Under the pieces are notes generated by a model that worked only from the letters and a program-made list of their open reading frames with translations, was not told the DNA's origin and did no database searches. From Haloferax sp. Q22 (GTDB taxonomy: Archaea > Halobacteriota > Halobacteria > Halobacteriales > Haloferacaceae), in the NCBI RefSeq assembly GCF_001482285.1, contig NZ_LOEP01000009.1, positions 1 to 64,000 of the forward strand: 64,000 nt of DNA, given 5' to 3'. Both the position numbers and the translations under genes were made by a program. Numbering within the stretch: position 1 is the stretch's first letter; each line of letters opens with the position of its first letter. This document shows positions 43,337 to 53,194 of this stretch, piece after piece.

Positions 43337-43652
43337 ACCCTCCGTACACCGACCTGCTACCAATGGGTTACGATTGCGGAACGACGGTTCCGGTTGTCGG
43401 CGTCGCGGTCCTCCGTAATGCTGAGCAATCGGTAAATAAATATCAGTTTATTTCAGATTGCCTAGATCGATATGTCGAGACTGAAAGCGCTATAATGGCC
43501 GACGAAACAACACAATTTTTACAAATTCTACAATTTCTAGAAATTCTACAGTTTTAAACACTGTATAGTTTATTCACACCCCCGGTTCAGCCCCTCTGTC
43601 CCCGATAGCCGCCGCACAAATTTTTACCACCCGCGGCCGCGACGGTTCGGAC
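43337..43652. other. AT-rich intergenic region with palindrome and direct repeats
   Basis: From about 43425 to 43580 the base composition drops sharply in GC compared with everything around. It contains a perfect 14-bp palindrome AATTTCTAGAAATT (43532-43545) and a direct repeat AAATTCTACA at 43523-43532 and 43541-43550. A 20-codon frame (43495-43557) runs through it. ACAAATTTTTACC at 43616-43628 is a plausible TATA box for the VOC gene at 43653. Confidence 0.5.
43495..43557 (+). other. Possible 20-residue peptide with internal repeat
   Basis: An ATG-initiated frame encodes a short acidic start followed by QFLQILQFLEILQF and a stop. The peptide repeat arises directly from the DNA repeat. It would form a small amphipathic helix. 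Without homologues I cannot tell a real peptide from translation of a regulatory repeat; codon use is unlike that of neighbouring genes. Confidence 0.2.
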
Positions 43653-44054
43653 ATGGACGCGACGGCAATCGACCACGTGAACCTCCGCATCCCCGCCGAC
43701 GGCCTCGACGCCGCGGTCGAGTTCTACCGCGACGCGCTCGGCTTCGGAATCGAGAACCGCGACCTGTACGAATCGGGCGAAAAGCCCTTCTTCTCCGTGC
43801 GACTCACCCCGGCGAGCGTCATCCACCTCCGACCGGCCGAGAACTTCGAACCGCCGGCGGAGACCGCCTTCGACCACGTCGCCATCGAGTTCGCCCACGA
43901 CATCGACGAACTCCGGGATCACCTCGAAGCGGCGGGCGTCGAAATCGACCGCCAACTCGAACCCCTCGGGGCGACGGGCGTCGCGCCCGCGGTGTACGTC
44001 ACCGACCCGTTCGGCTACACGCTGGAACTGAAAGCCGCGCCGGACGACGACTGA
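43653..44054 (+). CDS. VOC-family (glyoxalase-like) metalloprotein
   Basis: A 133-residue protein with paired beta-alpha-beta-beta-beta units: IDHVNLRIPADGLDAAVEFYRDALGF at the start and FDHVAIEFAHDIDELRDHLEAAG in the second half, ending VTDPFGYTLELK. Metal ligands His8, His62-like and the last Glu are in usual places. VOC enzymes are dioxygenases, lyases or epimerases. It ends four bases before the convergent HTH-10 gene. Confidence 0.85.
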   Translation: MDATAIDHVNLRIPADGLDAAVEFYRDALGFGIENRDLYESGEKPFFSVRLTPASVIHLRPAENFEPPAETAFDHVAIEFAHDIDELRDHLEAAGVEIDRQLEPLGATGVAPAVYVTDPFGYTLELKAAPDDD

Positions 44055-44057
44055 GCC

Positions 44058-44708
44058 TTACAACACGTACTGCGCGACCGAGTCCATCACTTTTCGCTCC
44101 GCCCGGCGCAGGTGTTCCTCGGCGGTGCGCCGCGAGACACCCATCTCGTCGGCGATGGTCGCCGTCTCGATACCGCGCGGGAGGTCGTAGTAGCCGCCGG
44201 CGTGGGCCAGTCGGAGCGCCTCGCGCTGGCGGCCGGTGAGCGCGGGCATCGCGTCGGCGGGGGCCAAAAGCGGACCGCTCCCGCTGGCGAACGACACCGC
44301 GCGCTTGGACTCGACGCTCACGTCGAAGCCGCTGTCCACGAGGTCGCGGAAGCACGCCGTCAGGTCGTCGGCGGAGACGGCGAGCAGGCGGCAGACCTTC
44401 GCGCCGTCGCGGTAGCGAAGCGGCGGCACGAGGAGCAGGCCGTGTTTCTGGACGTAGCCCTCGATGTGGTCTATCTCGTGATCTCGGAGACAGTCGGCGG
44501 TGACGACGACCAATTCGTCGCCGCGCTTGACCGACGCCGCCACGCCGACGGTGTCGCCGACGCGGTCGAGCACGTCGCTTCCGACCCCGCCGCTCACGTG
44601 GAGCATGTCGCAGTGCTCGTTGCACCACAGTTCGACGCTTGCGGCGTTGCCCGCCGTCGCCGCCGCGTAGGCGCTGTCGTCCCTGATTCGGAGGCTCGCC
44701 TCGTACAT
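44058..44708 (-). CDS. HTH-10 (Bat-type) transcriptional regulator, likely controls hut
   Basis: A 216-residue protein: an N-terminal sensor part (about 1-150) and a C-terminal HTH-10 domain (about 155-210, [20 protein letters not shown], then [22 protein letters not shown]). This is the usual haloarchaeal activator architecture. It is divergent from hutU with 87 bp between starts, so it is the best candidate regulator of histidine breakdown. The start ATG at 44708 lies about where a TATA box at 44731 would place transcription, suggesting a leaderless message. Confidence 0.85.
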   Translation of the reverse strand: MYEASLRIRDDSAYAAATAGNAASVELWCNEHCDMLHVSGGVGSDVLDRVGDTVGVAASVKRGDELVVVTADCLRDHEIDHIEGYVQKHGLLLVPPLRYRDGAKVCRLLAVSADDLTACFRDLVDSGFDVSVESKRAVSFASGSGPLLAPADAMPALTGRQREALRLAHAGGYYDLPRGIETATIADEMGVSRRTAEEHLRRAERKVMDSVAQYVL

Positions 44709-44714
44709 ACGTGG

Positions 44715-44760
44715 ACGGTGGTCCGGCGGCAATATATAAATACCACACCGCACGGTGGGG
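44715..44760. promoter_or_regulatory. Shared divergent promoter of the regulator gene and hutUGIH
   Basis: AATATATAAA at 44731-44740 is a strong TATA element readable in both directions. Directly beside it, CCACACCG-ca-CGGTGGGG (44743-44760) is an inverted repeat matching at 7 of 8 positions. ACGGTGG occurs again at about 44715-44721 on the other side of the TATA box. These are candidate operators for the HTH-10 regulator. Confidence 0.55.
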
Positions 44761-44795
44761 GAATCGCTACCCGTCTCGCGCCCGAAGTCTGTGGT

Positions 44796-46622
44796 ATGCA
44801 CGACCAGCAATCGTCGGCACGCCGGAACCGACTCGGCGACCCGAGCGACGAGTGGCGCGCGTACCAGGGCGCGCCCACTGGGACGGACATCGAGTGCAAG
44901 GGGTGGCGACAGGAGGCGGCGCTCCGGATGCTCAACAACAACCTCGACCCCGAGGTGGCCGAGCGCCCCGAGGACCTCGTCGTCTACGGCGGAACCGGCC
45001 GCGCCGCCCGCTCGTGGAACGCCTACGACGCGATTCTCGCCGAGCTCCGCGACCTCGACGACGACGAGACGCTCCTCGTCCAGTCGGGCAAGCCGGTCGG
45101 GAAGTTCCCGACCCACGAGCGCGCCCCGCGCGTCCTCATCGCCAACTCCAACCTCGTCGGCCGCTGGGACGACTGGGAGCACTTCCACGAACTGGAGGCC
45201 GAGGGGAAAATCATGTACGGCCAGATGACCGCCGGGTCGTGGGCGTACATCGGCACGCAGGGCATCATCCAGGGCACCTACGAGACGCTGGCCGAGCTCG
45301 CCCGCCAGCACTACGACGCCGACCTGCGGGGCAAACTCGTCGTCACCGGCGGTCTCGGCGGCATGAGCGGCGCACAGCCCCTCGCGGTGACGATGAACCA
45401 CGGGGTCTGCATCGCCGCCGAGGTGCAGCCCGACCGCATCGAGCGCCGGGTCGAGACGGACTACCTGATGGAGTCCGCCGACTCGCTGGATGAGGCGCTC
45501 GAAAACGCCAAGGACGCGATTGAGGCGGGCGAGCCCTACAGCGTGGGCGTCGAGATGAACGCCGCCGACATGCTCGAAGAACTGCTCGCGCGCGACGAGA
45601 TTCCGGACGTGGTCACGGACCAGACGAGCGCCCACGACGAACTCGAAGGCTACTACCCGAGCGGCTACACCGCAGCGGAGGCCGACCGACTCCGCGAGGA
45701 CGACCCCGAGAAGTACGTCGAAGCGAGCCTCGACACGATGGAGCGCCACGTGCAGGCGATCCTCGATTTACAGGACGCGGGCGCAATCGCCTTCGAGTAC
45801 GGCAACAACATCCGCGGGCAGGTCCAGGACCACCGTGGGATGACGACCGCCTTCGACTTCCCCGGCTTCGTCCCGGCGTACATCCGCCCGATGTTCTGCC
45901 GCGGGCGCGGGCCGTTCCGGTGGGCCGCGCTCTCCGGCGACCCCGCCGACATCCACCGCACCGACGAGGCGATTCGAGAGCTGTTCCCCGACCACGAGTC
46001 GCTCATGCGCTGGATAGACCTCGCACAGGAGCAGGTGTCGTTCCAGGGGCTCCCCTCGCGCGTCTGCTGGCTCGGCTACGCCACCGACGACGAGGGACTC
46101 ACGGAGCGCGCCCGCTTCGCGCTGAAAATCAACGACCTCGTCGCCTCGGGCGAGGTCTCCGCGCCGGTCGTCGTCACCCGCGACCACCTCGACGCCGGGT
46201 CGGTCGCCAGCCCGTACCGCGAGACCGAGGCGATGCGCGACGGCACCGACGCGGTCGCCGACTGGCCCATCCTGAACGCGCTTCTCAACACCGCCGCGGG
46301 CGCGGACATCGTGAGCGTCCACGACGGCGGCGGCGTCGGCATCGGCAACTCGCTGCACACGAACAACCACGTCGTTCTCGACGGTTCCGACCTCGCGGCG
46401 AAGAAGGCCCGCGCCGTCTTCACGACCGACCCCGGCATGGGCGTCATCCGCCACGCCGACGCCGGCTACGAGGACGCACTAGACGAGGCCACCCAGTCGA
46501 ACGTCCGAATCCCGATGCGGGACCACGACGCGGCCGACCGCGCCGAACGTGCCGACCGCGCGGCCGAAGGCGACGGCCACGCGACCGAGACCGGCGAATC
46601 CACCGACCGAGGTGACGAATGA
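44796..46622 (+). CDS. hutU: Urocanate hydratase
   Basis: A 608-residue protein that matches urocanase throughout: [24 protein letters not shown] at the start, [24 protein letters not shown] (NAD-binding), EYGNNIRGQ and [10 protein letters not shown], then [16 protein letters not shown]. It converts urocanate to imidazolonepropionate. A charged tail of about 35 residues ([14 protein letters not shown]...) extends past the usual end. The frame is open far upstream, but the family start is at 44796. First gene of hutUGIH. Confidence 0.96.
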   Translation: MHDQQSSARRNRLGDPSDEWRAYQGAPTGTDIECKGWRQEAALRMLNNNLDPEVAERPEDLVVYGGTGRAARSWNAYDAILAELRDLDDDETLLVQSGKPVGKFPTHERAPRVLIANSNLVGRWDDWEHFHELEAEGKIMYGQMTAGSWAYIGTQGIIQGTYETLAELARQHYDADLRGKLVVTGGLGGMSGAQPLAVTMNHGVCIAAEVQPDRIERRVETDYLMESADSLDEALENAKDAIEAGEPYSVGVEMNAADMLEELLARDEIPDVVTDQTSAHDELEGYYPSGYTAAEADRLREDDPEKYVEASLDTMERHVQAILDLQDAGAIAFEYGNNIRGQVQDHRGMTTAFDFPGFVPAYIRPMFCRGRGPFRWAALSGDPADIHRTDEAIRELFPDHESLMRWIDLAQEQVSFQGLPSRVCWLGYATDDEGLTERARFALKINDLVASGEVSAPVVVTRDHLDAGSVASPYRETEAMRDGTDAVADWPILNALLNTAAGADIVSVHDGGGVGIGNSLHTNNHVVLDGSDLAAKKARAVFTTDPGMGVIRHADAGYEDALDEATQSNVRIPMRDHDAADRAERADRAAEGDGHATETGESTDRGDE

Positions 46623-47569
46623 CCCGCACCGAACCGCCCGCGTGGGAGGGAACGTCGTCGGACCCGAACGACGAGCAGTTCGGCCACGTCGTCTCCCCGA
46701 CCGACATCGAGGACACGGGCGACTACCGTGCCGTCCTCGTGGGCGAGCCGTACGACGGGGCCGTTATCGGCCGGCGCGGTGCCCGCGAGGGACCCGCCGC
46801 GATTCGGCGTGCCCTCGCCGGCGTCAAGACCCACCACTTCGACGAAGGGCCGGTCGCCGGCGTCGCCGACCTCGGCGACCTCCCGGTCGAGGCGTACAAC
46901 GACGGGGACGACCCCGCGAACCACGTCGCGGACGTGCAGGCTATCGTCGCCGACGAGGCCGCGGCCATCTACGAGCGCGGCGCGCTCCCGGTCTTCCTCG
47001 GCGGCGACAACTCCCTGACGGTCGGGAACGTCACGCCGCTTCTCGGCGGCGACGACTCGGTCGGGGTCGTGAGCTTCGACGCCCACCTCGACTGCCGCGA
47101 CCCCGCCGGCGGCCCGACGAGCGGGACGCCCTACCGCCAACTGTTCGACGCCGGACTCGACCGCCTCGCCGTGGTCGGGGCGCGACATTTCGAGACCTCG
47201 ACGGCCTACGCCGACTTCCTGCGCGACGCTGGCGGAACCATCCTCACCGCCGACGAGGTCGGCCGCGGCCCCGTCGAGACGGCCGATTTCGCCCTCGACG
47301 CGGTCGCCGCCTGCGACCGCGTCTTCGTCAGCCTCGACGTGGACGTGCTGGACCAGACGGCCGCGCCGGGCGCGAGCGCGCCGACCCCCGGCGGCGTCAC
47401 TCCCCGCGAACTGTTCTCGATGCTCCGCCGCGTCGCGGCCGACCCCCGCGTCGTCGGCTTCGAGGTCGTGGAGTGCGCGCCGCCGCTGGACGACGAGGAC
47501 GGCCGAACCGTCAGCGCGGCCGCCCGTGCGGTCGCCCACTTCCTCGCGGGGGTGATGTCGCGTGACTGA
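46619..47569 (+). CDS. hutG: Formimidoylglutamase
   Basis: A 316-residue ureohydrolase that would split N-formimidoylglutamate to glutamate and formamide. Metal motifs: FDAHLDCRD (Asp154, His156, Asp158) and SLDVDVLDQ (Asp240, Asp242). The first motif, usually GGDHS or GGGHE, reads GGDNS, so Asn131 stands where the first manganese-binding histidine is expected. It overlaps hutU (ATGA) and hutI. Confidence 0.9.
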   Translation: MTRTEPPAWEGTSSDPNDEQFGHVVSPTDIEDTGDYRAVLVGEPYDGAVIGRRGAREGPAAIRRALAGVKTHHFDEGPVAGVADLGDLPVEAYNDGDDPANHVADVQAIVADEAAAIYERGALPVFLGGDNSLTVGNVTPLLGGDDSVGVVSFDAHLDCRDPAGGPTSGTPYRQLFDAGLDRLAVVGARHFETSTAYADFLRDAGGTILTADEVGRGPVETADFALDAVAACDRVFVSLDVDVLDQTAAPGASAPTPGGVTPRELFSMLRRVAADPRVVGFEVVECAPPLDDEDGRTVSAAARAVAHFLAGVMSRD

Positions 47570-48800
47570 CGCGGGTTCCACGGCCGGCCTCACAGTCGTC
47601 CACGATGCGGCCGAACTGGTCGTCGGCCCCGACGAGGGAACCGGCGTCGTCGTCCTCGAAGACGCCGCCTTCGCCGCGCTCGACGACGAAGTCGTCGCCG
47701 TCGGGTCGACAGACGAAGTACTCGCGGACTACCCGCTCGCCGACGCCGACACCGCCGTCGACGCGACCGGCAAGACGGTCCTGCCGGGCTTCGTCGACCC
47801 GCACACCCACGCGCTGTTCGCCGGCGACCGCTCCGACGAGTTCGTGGCGAAGCTACGCGGCGCGACCTACGAGGAGATTCTCGCCGACGGCGGCGGCATC
47901 CTCCGCACCGTCGACGCGGTCCGAGAAGCCTCCGACGAGGAGTTGGCGGCGAACCTCACGGAACACCTCGACGCGATGCTCGCCCACGGAACGACCACGG
48001 TCGAGGTGAAGAGTGGCTACGGCCTCGACACCGAGACCGAACTGCGGATGCTTTCGGCCATCGACGCGGCCGGTTCGGACCACCCGGTGGACGTGGTTCC
48101 GACGTTCATGGGCGCGCACGCCGTCCCGCGCGGCGTGGACGCCGAGGAGTACACCAAGTCGGTCGTCGCCGACCAACTCCCCGCGGTCGCCGAACAGGGC
48201 ATCGCGGAGTTCTGCGACGTGTTCTGCGAGCGCGGCGTGTTCACCGCCGAGCAGTCCCGTCGGATTCTGGAGGCGGGCCGCGACCACGGCCTCGCGCCGA
48301 AGATTCACGCCGACGAGTTCGCCGCCATCGGCGGCACCGACGTGGCGGCCGCGGTCGGCGCGGCCAGCGCGGACCACCTGCTTCACACCGACGACGCGGG
48401 CCGAGACGCGCTCGTCGAAGCCGGCGTTACTCCCGTGATGCTCCCGGGCACGGCGTTCGGCCTCGGTGCCGACTACGCCGACGCCCGCGCCTTCCTCGAC
48501 GCGGGCCACGAGGTCGCGCTCGCCACCGATTTCAACCCGAACTGCTTCTCTCGAAGCATGGGATTCGTCGCCACGCTCGCCAGCGTCGGCATGCGAATGA
48601 CTCCACACGAGGCGATTCGGGGCGTCACGAGCGCCGCCGCAGGCGCACTCGACCGCGACGACGGCACGGGCACGCTCCGCGCCGGGGCTCCCGCCGACGC
48701 CGTCGTGCTCGACGTGCCGACCGCGTCGCACTTCTCGTACCGGTTCGACACGAACCCCGTTTCGACCGTGCTGAAATCGGGGGTGGTCGTCCATGAGTGA
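47562..48800 (+). CDS. hutI: Imidazolonepropionase
   Basis: A 412-residue amidohydrolase with the zinc motif [41 protein letters not shown] and the late metal Asp in [10 protein letters not shown]. It hydrolyses imidazolone-5-propionate to formimidoylglutamate. It starts with GTG and overlaps hutG by eight bases and hutH by eight bases, so the four hut genes form one coupled message. Confidence 0.95.
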   Translation: MTDAGSTAGLTVVHDAAELVVGPDEGTGVVVLEDAAFAALDDEVVAVGSTDEVLADYPLADADTAVDATGKTVLPGFVDPHTHALFAGDRSDEFVAKLRGATYEEILADGGGILRTVDAVREASDEELAANLTEHLDAMLAHGTTTVEVKSGYGLDTETELRMLSAIDAAGSDHPVDVVPTFMGAHAVPRGVDAEEYTKSVVADQLPAVAEQGIAEFCDVFCERGVFTAEQSRRILEAGRDHGLAPKIHADEFAAIGGTDVAAAVGAASADHLLHTDDAGRDALVEAGVTPVMLPGTAFGLGADYADARAFLDAGHEVALATDFNPNCFSRSMGFVATLASVGMRMTPHEAIRGVTSAAAGALDRDDGTGTLRAGAPADAVVLDVPTASHFSYRFDTNPVSTVLKSGVVVHE

Positions 48801-50379
48801 CCGCTCACGCCTCCCCGAGTCGGTCGTCCTCGACGGCGCGTCGCTGACGCCGGAAGACGTGGCCGCCGTCGCCCGCCACGACGCCCCGGTCGACCTCGCC
48901 GCCGAGTCGCGCGAGCGGATGCGCGAGTCGCGCGAGCGCGTCGAGTCCGTCCTCGACTCCGGCGAACCGGTGTACGGCGTCAACACCGGCTTCGGCCACC
49001 TCGTGGAGACGCATATCGACCGCGAGGACATCGAGCGCCTCCAGACGAACCTCGTCCGCAGCCATGCCGCCGGCGCGGGCCGCGAACTCACCCGCGAGGA
49101 GGTCCGGTCGATGATGGTCAGCCGGGCCAACACGCTCGCCAAGGGCTTTTCGGGCATCCGGCCCTCGGTGGTCGACCTGCTCGTCTCGATGCTCAACGAG
49201 GGCGTCCAGCCGGTCGTCCGCTCCCGCGGGAGCCTCGGTGCGAGCGGCGACCTCGCGCCTCTCGCGCACATGGCGCTCGTCCTCATCGGCGAGGGCGAAG
49301 CCCGCGTCGACGGCGACCGACTGTCGGGCGACGACGCCCTGCAAGCGGTCGGTTTGGAGTCGGTGACGCTCGCCTCCAAGGAAGGGCTTGCACTCATCAA
49401 CGGGACACAACTCACGGTCGGCCTCGCCGCGCTGTTCGTCGTCGACGCCGAGCGGACCGTCGAGGCGGCCGACGCCGCTGGCGCGCTCGCGACCGAAGTC
49501 ACGATGGGAACCACGGCGAACTGCGATCCAGCCATCCACGACGTTCGTCCCCATCCCGGTCAGCAGGAAAGCGCGGCCGCGATTCGCCGGCTCACCGCCG
49601 GTTCGACCGTCCTCGAATCGCACAAGGACTGCGAGCGCGTGCAGGACGCCTACTCGATTCGCTGTCTCCCGCAGGTCCACGGCGCGGTCAGAGACGCCGT
49701 CTCGCACCTCCGCGAGGCCGTCGAGGTCGAACTCAACAGCGTCACCGACAACCCGCTCGTCTTCCCCGCGGGCGCGGTTGACGAGCGTGCACCCGGAACC
49801 GACGTGGCCGCCGTCGTCTCCGCCGGCAACTTCCACGGCGAACCGCTGGCGCTCCGCCTCGACTACGCCGCCGGCGCGCTGACCGAACTCGCGGCCATCT
49901 CCGAGCGCCGGACCGACCGGATGCTCAACCCGGACGTACAGGAATCGTACCTCCCGCCGTTCCTAACCGAGCGCAGCGGGCTCCGCTCCGGCTACATGAT
50001 TGCGCAGTACACCGCCGCGGCGCTGCTCAACGAGTGCCGGTCGCTCGGTCGCCCCTCCATCGATTCGACGCCCGTCAGCGGCGGGCAGGAAGACCACGTG
50101 AGCATGAGCGGCCAGAGCGCCCTCAACGCCCGCACGGTCGCCGAGAACGTCGCGACCATCGTCGGCGTCGAACTCCTCTGTGGGTCGCAGGCGGCGGAGT
50201 TCCTCGACGAGGACCTCGAACTCGGGGCCGGAACGGGGGCCGTCCGCGACGCGATTCGGTCCGTGGTTCCGCCCCTCGACGAGGACCGCCGACTCGACGG
50301 CGAACTGGAGACCGCGGCCGACCTCGTCCGGTTCGGCGCGATTCGCGCGGCTATCGTGGACGCCGGGCGCTCCAGCTGA
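48793..50379 (+). CDS. hutH: Histidine ammonia-lyase
   Basis: A 528-residue lyase. The cofactor triad Ala150-Ser151-Gly152 (SLGASGDLAPLAH) forms the MIO group; YGVNTGFGHL and QDAYSIRC are also conserved. It removes ammonia from L-histidine to give urocanate, the first step, although its gene is last in the operon (order U-G-I-H). Complete length for the family. Confidence 0.96.
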   Translation: MSDRSRLPESVVLDGASLTPEDVAAVARHDAPVDLAAESRERMRESRERVESVLDSGEPVYGVNTGFGHLVETHIDREDIERLQTNLVRSHAAGAGRELTREEVRSMMVSRANTLAKGFSGIRPSVVDLLVSMLNEGVQPVVRSRGSLGASGDLAPLAHMALVLIGEGEARVDGDRLSGDDALQAVGLESVTLASKEGLALINGTQLTVGLAALFVVDAERTVEAADAAGALATEVTMGTTANCDPAIHDVRPHPGQQESAAAIRRLTAGSTVLESHKDCERVQDAYSIRCLPQVHGAVRDAVSHLREAVEVELNSVTDNPLVFPAGAVDERAPGTDVAAVVSAGNFHGEPLALRLDYAAGALTELAAISERRTDRMLNPDVQESYLPPFLTERSGLRSGYMIAQYTAAALLNECRSLGRPSIDSTPVSGGQEDHVSMSGQSALNARTVAENVATIVGVELLCGSQAAEFLDEDLELGAGTGAVRDAIRSVVPPLDEDRRLDGELETAADLVRFGAIRAAIVDAGRSS

Positions 50380-50524
50380 GCGGGCGCGCTCTCGTCTTTA
50401 TCGGACGGAACTGCGGGCGTCGAATCCGAGACCGACGGGCGACCGTCGTCCCCGACTGCAAAAAACACCCACCGCGACCGCGTCACCGATGCTGACGGTG
50501 CTACCGGCACCGCCGGTCGCCGAC

Positions 50525-51754
50525 TCAGAGGTTCCCGTTGATGATGTCGGCGACGCGCTGCCGGTCGAACAGCTGTTCCTCCTCGGGGATCTCGGGGTAC
50601 GGCCCCTCGCTGTACTCCGGCCACGCGCCGAACTGGTTGGGGTAGAGCTGTTTGGCGGTCATCTCCAACTGGAACAGATTGAGTATCGGTCCCTGGTAGC
50701 GGCCGCCCTGCGCGTAGATGCGGTCGTTCTGCACCGCTGCGATTTCGGCTCCGACGGGGTCGTCCTGGAAGCCCGTCCGGATGTCGGGCATGCTCGTGTT
50801 CGGGTGCATCCCGCCGAGCGTGAGAATCACGTCGGGGTCGGCTTCGAGGAGCGTCTCGAAGTCGACGGTCGAGCCGGACTCCACGTCGTCGCCGAACGCG
50901 CTGACCGGCTTCAGCGGGCGAGTGTGGGCGGTCAGGAAGCCGGGCGTGCTCAGGTTGTACGCGTAGATTGACTCCAGGTCGCTCGGGCCGAGGAGCACGG
51001 CGGTCGGGCGGTCGTCCTCAGCGGGGAGGTCCGCCGCAATCGCCGCGAGCAGTTCCTCGCGGACCGCCGTGAGCGCCTCGTACTTCGCTTCCTCCTGCAG
51101 CACCTGCGCGACCTTGGCGAATATCTCCCAGAGGCCGTAGTACTCGTAGGTGTCAGTCCACTCGGTCGGCGGCGCTTGATGCCGCGCGCTGAAGCTGTTG
51201 CCGAACCACGGACTGATGTTCTCCTCGATTTCGTCGAGGTCGTCTTGGCTCCAACTGCCGAGTGCGGAGACGCTGGCTGGGTCGGCGAGGTGCACGTCGC
51301 TGTCGAGTTCGTAGAGCCGCTCTTTCGACGGCTCCCACGACGAGTACAGCCCGGTCCAGTCGAGTTCGACGCCGGGGAGCCGCGGCGTGAACTGGTTCCA
51401 CAGCGCGTCGTAGTAGTCCGGTGCGTGCATCGAGTTGACGGCGTCGCCGTGGCCGAGCGCGAACGCCATCCCCGCGTGGTGGGTCAGCCGCGTGAAGATG
51501 CTCTCGGGGACGTGCTCGAAGGTCACCTCTCCCATCGGGGCCATCGACACCGTGTATGAGTCGGTCTCCGCCGCCGGTCCCGTGGTCGACTCGGTCGCCG
51601 TCGATTCGGCCGCGGCGGTCTCCGTCGCGGTCGCACTGGTCGTGGTCGCGTCCGACTCGGACGAACCGGTACAGCCGGCGAGTAGTCCGCCGGCGGCGAC
51701 CGAACCGCCGTAGGTCAAGAACTTCCTGCGAGTTGGTCCGTCGCTGTCTGCCAT
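50525..51754 (-). CDS. Iron/siderophore-type ABC substrate-binding lipoprotein (copy 1)
   Basis: A 409-residue protein with Tat lipoprotein signal (TRRKFLTYGGS, lipobox Cys28), a Ser/Thr/Ala linker and a class III (BtuF/FepB-like) binding fold (VTFEHVPESIFT, MAFALGHGDAVNSM, VDFETLLEADPDVILTLG). It shares its last 60 residues closely with the divergently encoded protein at 51849 (NLFQLEMTAKQLYP, PEIPEEEQLFDRQRVADIIN). No permease or ATPase genes lie beside it. Iron regulation is inferred from the operators between the two. Confidence 0.85.
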   Translation of the reverse strand: MADSDGPTRRKFLTYGGSVAAGGLLAGCTGSSESDATTTSATATETAAAESTATESTTGPAAETDSYTVSMAPMGEVTFEHVPESIFTRLTHHAGMAFALGHGDAVNSMHAPDYYDALWNQFTPRLPGVELDWTGLYSSWEPSKERLYELDSDVHLADPASVSALGSWSQDDLDEIEENISPWFGNSFSARHQAPPTEWTDTYEYYGLWEIFAKVAQVLQEEAKYEALTAVREELLAAIAADLPAEDDRPTAVLLGPSDLESIYAYNLSTPGFLTAHTRPLKPVSAFGDDVESGSTVDFETLLEADPDVILTLGGMHPNTSMPDIRTGFQDDPVGAEIAAVQNDRIYAQGGRYQGPILNLFQLEMTAKQLYPNQFGAWPEYSEGPYPEIPEEEQLFDRQRVADIINGNL

Positions 51755-51761
51755 CGTATTT

Positions 51762-51810
51762 TTAGGCCCACCTAATACATATAGGCGTACCGATTTAGGC
51801 TCGCCGAAAT
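51762..51810. promoter_or_regulatory. Two DtxR/IdeR-like palindromes between divergent binding-protein genes
   Basis: TTAGG-ccca-CCTAA (51762-51775) is a perfect inverted repeat with the TTAGGC/CCTAA core of DtxR-family iron boxes. ATTTAGGC-tc-GCCGAAAT (51793-51810) is a second, 7 of 8 matched. Their centres are 33 bp apart, about three helical turns, so bound dimers would face the same side. One lies just before each gene. I infer iron (or manganese) repression of both. Confidence 0.7.
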
Positions 51811-51848
51811 TCCGAAACGGACTTATCCGTCTGGGAGTGGCTAAAACC

Positions 51849-53105
51849 ATGGACCAAGACCTCGTCGACCAGGCGACGCGCACGCGCCGAGCGTACCTCA
51901 AGGGCGGCGGCGCGCTTCTCGCGGGTGGTTTGCTGGCCGGCTGTGCCGGGCAGAACGACGCGGAATCAGCGACGGACGCGACCGAAACGGCCGCGGCGAC
52001 GGCGGCCACGACCGAAGCGTCTCCCGAGGCAGAGACGGAGGCTGAACAGGCCGGCTACACGGTGTCGATGTCACCGGCCGGCGACGTGACGTTCGAGTCG
52101 GTCCCGGAGGACGTGATGGTGTACAACCTCGTTTACGCCGACGCGGCGGTCGCCTTCGGCCACGGCGACGCAGTGAACTCCCTCGGCTTCGACAGCGACG
52201 CCGGCGGCCGGACGCTCGACGCCTACTACGAGCGCCTCGACGGCGTCTCGTTCGACCGGAGCGACCTCGCGCAACTCAACTCCGGGTCCGGGAACGTCAA
52301 CATCGACAAGGAACTCGTCTACGAACTGGACTCCGACCTCCACCTCGTCGACCCTGCGCTCGTGGCCGGCTTCGACGGCTGGGACCAGTCGGATGTCGAG
52401 GAGATTCGCGAGCAGGTCGGCCCGTGGTTCGGCAACGCTTACAGCCGTACGCACGCCCAGCCGCCAGAGCCGTACGCCGCCGACTACGAGTACTACACGC
52501 TCTGGGAAATCGTGGAGAACGTCGGGCAGGTGTTCCAGGAGGAAGACCGCTTCGCGGCGCTCGAAGCGGTCCACAGCGACCTCCTCGACACGATTCAGTC
52601 GGACCTCCCGCCCGAGTCGGAGCGGCCGACCGTCGGTGTCGTCATCTACATGGACGAGACGTTCTACCCGACGAAAATCAACGCACCCGGCTTCGCGACC
52701 TCGCACATCCGCCCGCTCGGTGTCACCGACGCCTTCGCGGCCGGCGACGTGACGTTCGAGACCTCCTACGACTTCGAGACGATGCTGGAAATCGACCCCG
52801 ACGTGTTGCTCCACAGCTACGGTATCGACTCGTACTACGACGTGGCGTCGACTCGCGAGACCCTCGAAGACCACCCCATCGGGAGCGAACTCAGCGCGGT
52901 CCGGAACGACCGCGTCTTCCCCTCGGGCACGCCGGTACAGGGGCCGATTATGAACCTGTTCCAGACCGAGATGACCGCCAAGCAGCTCTACCCCGACCGC
53001 TTCGGCGCGTGGCCGGAGTACACCGGTGGTGCGTATCCCGAGATTCCCGAAGACGAACAACTGTTCGACCGCGAGCGCGTCGCCGACATCATCAACGGGA
53101 ACTGA
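51849..53105 (+). CDS. Iron/siderophore-type ABC substrate-binding lipoprotein (copy 2)
   Basis: A 418-residue paralogue of the protein at 50525. Tat lipoprotein signal TRTRRAYLKGGG with lipobox Cys32, an Ala/Thr/Glu linker, then the binding fold (VTFESVPEDVMV, VAFGHGDAVNSL, TSYDFETMLEIDPDVLLHSYG). ATG at 51849 chosen; a GTG four codons earlier is possible. The pair probably arose by inverted duplication and now binds related but different metal complexes. Confidence 0.85.
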   Translation: MDQDLVDQATRTRRAYLKGGGALLAGGLLAGCAGQNDAESATDATETAAATAATTEASPEAETEAEQAGYTVSMSPAGDVTFESVPEDVMVYNLVYADAAVAFGHGDAVNSLGFDSDAGGRTLDAYYERLDGVSFDRSDLAQLNSGSGNVNIDKELVYELDSDLHLVDPALVAGFDGWDQSDVEEIREQVGPWFGNAYSRTHAQPPEPYAADYEYYTLWEIVENVGQVFQEEDRFAALEAVHSDLLDTIQSDLPPESERPTVGVVIYMDETFYPTKINAPGFATSHIRPLGVTDAFAAGDVTFETSYDFETMLEIDPDVLLHSYGIDSYYDVASTRETLEDHPIGSELSAVRNDRVFPSGTPVQGPIMNLFQTEMTAKQLYPDRFGAWPEYTGGAYPEIPEDEQLFDRERVADIINGN

Positions 53106-53194
53106 GAACTGAGCCGACCGGCTTTCACCGGCCGCTCCTCTCGCCACCCGGCGCTGGCGGGTGTTTGTCCGACCCGCTCGGCCCGCTCAGGCGC

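Noticed and set aside
44112-44795. Upstream 228-codon extension of the hutU frame
   Set aside because: It runs antisense through the HTH-10 regulator; urocanase homology and the promoter both place the start at 44796.
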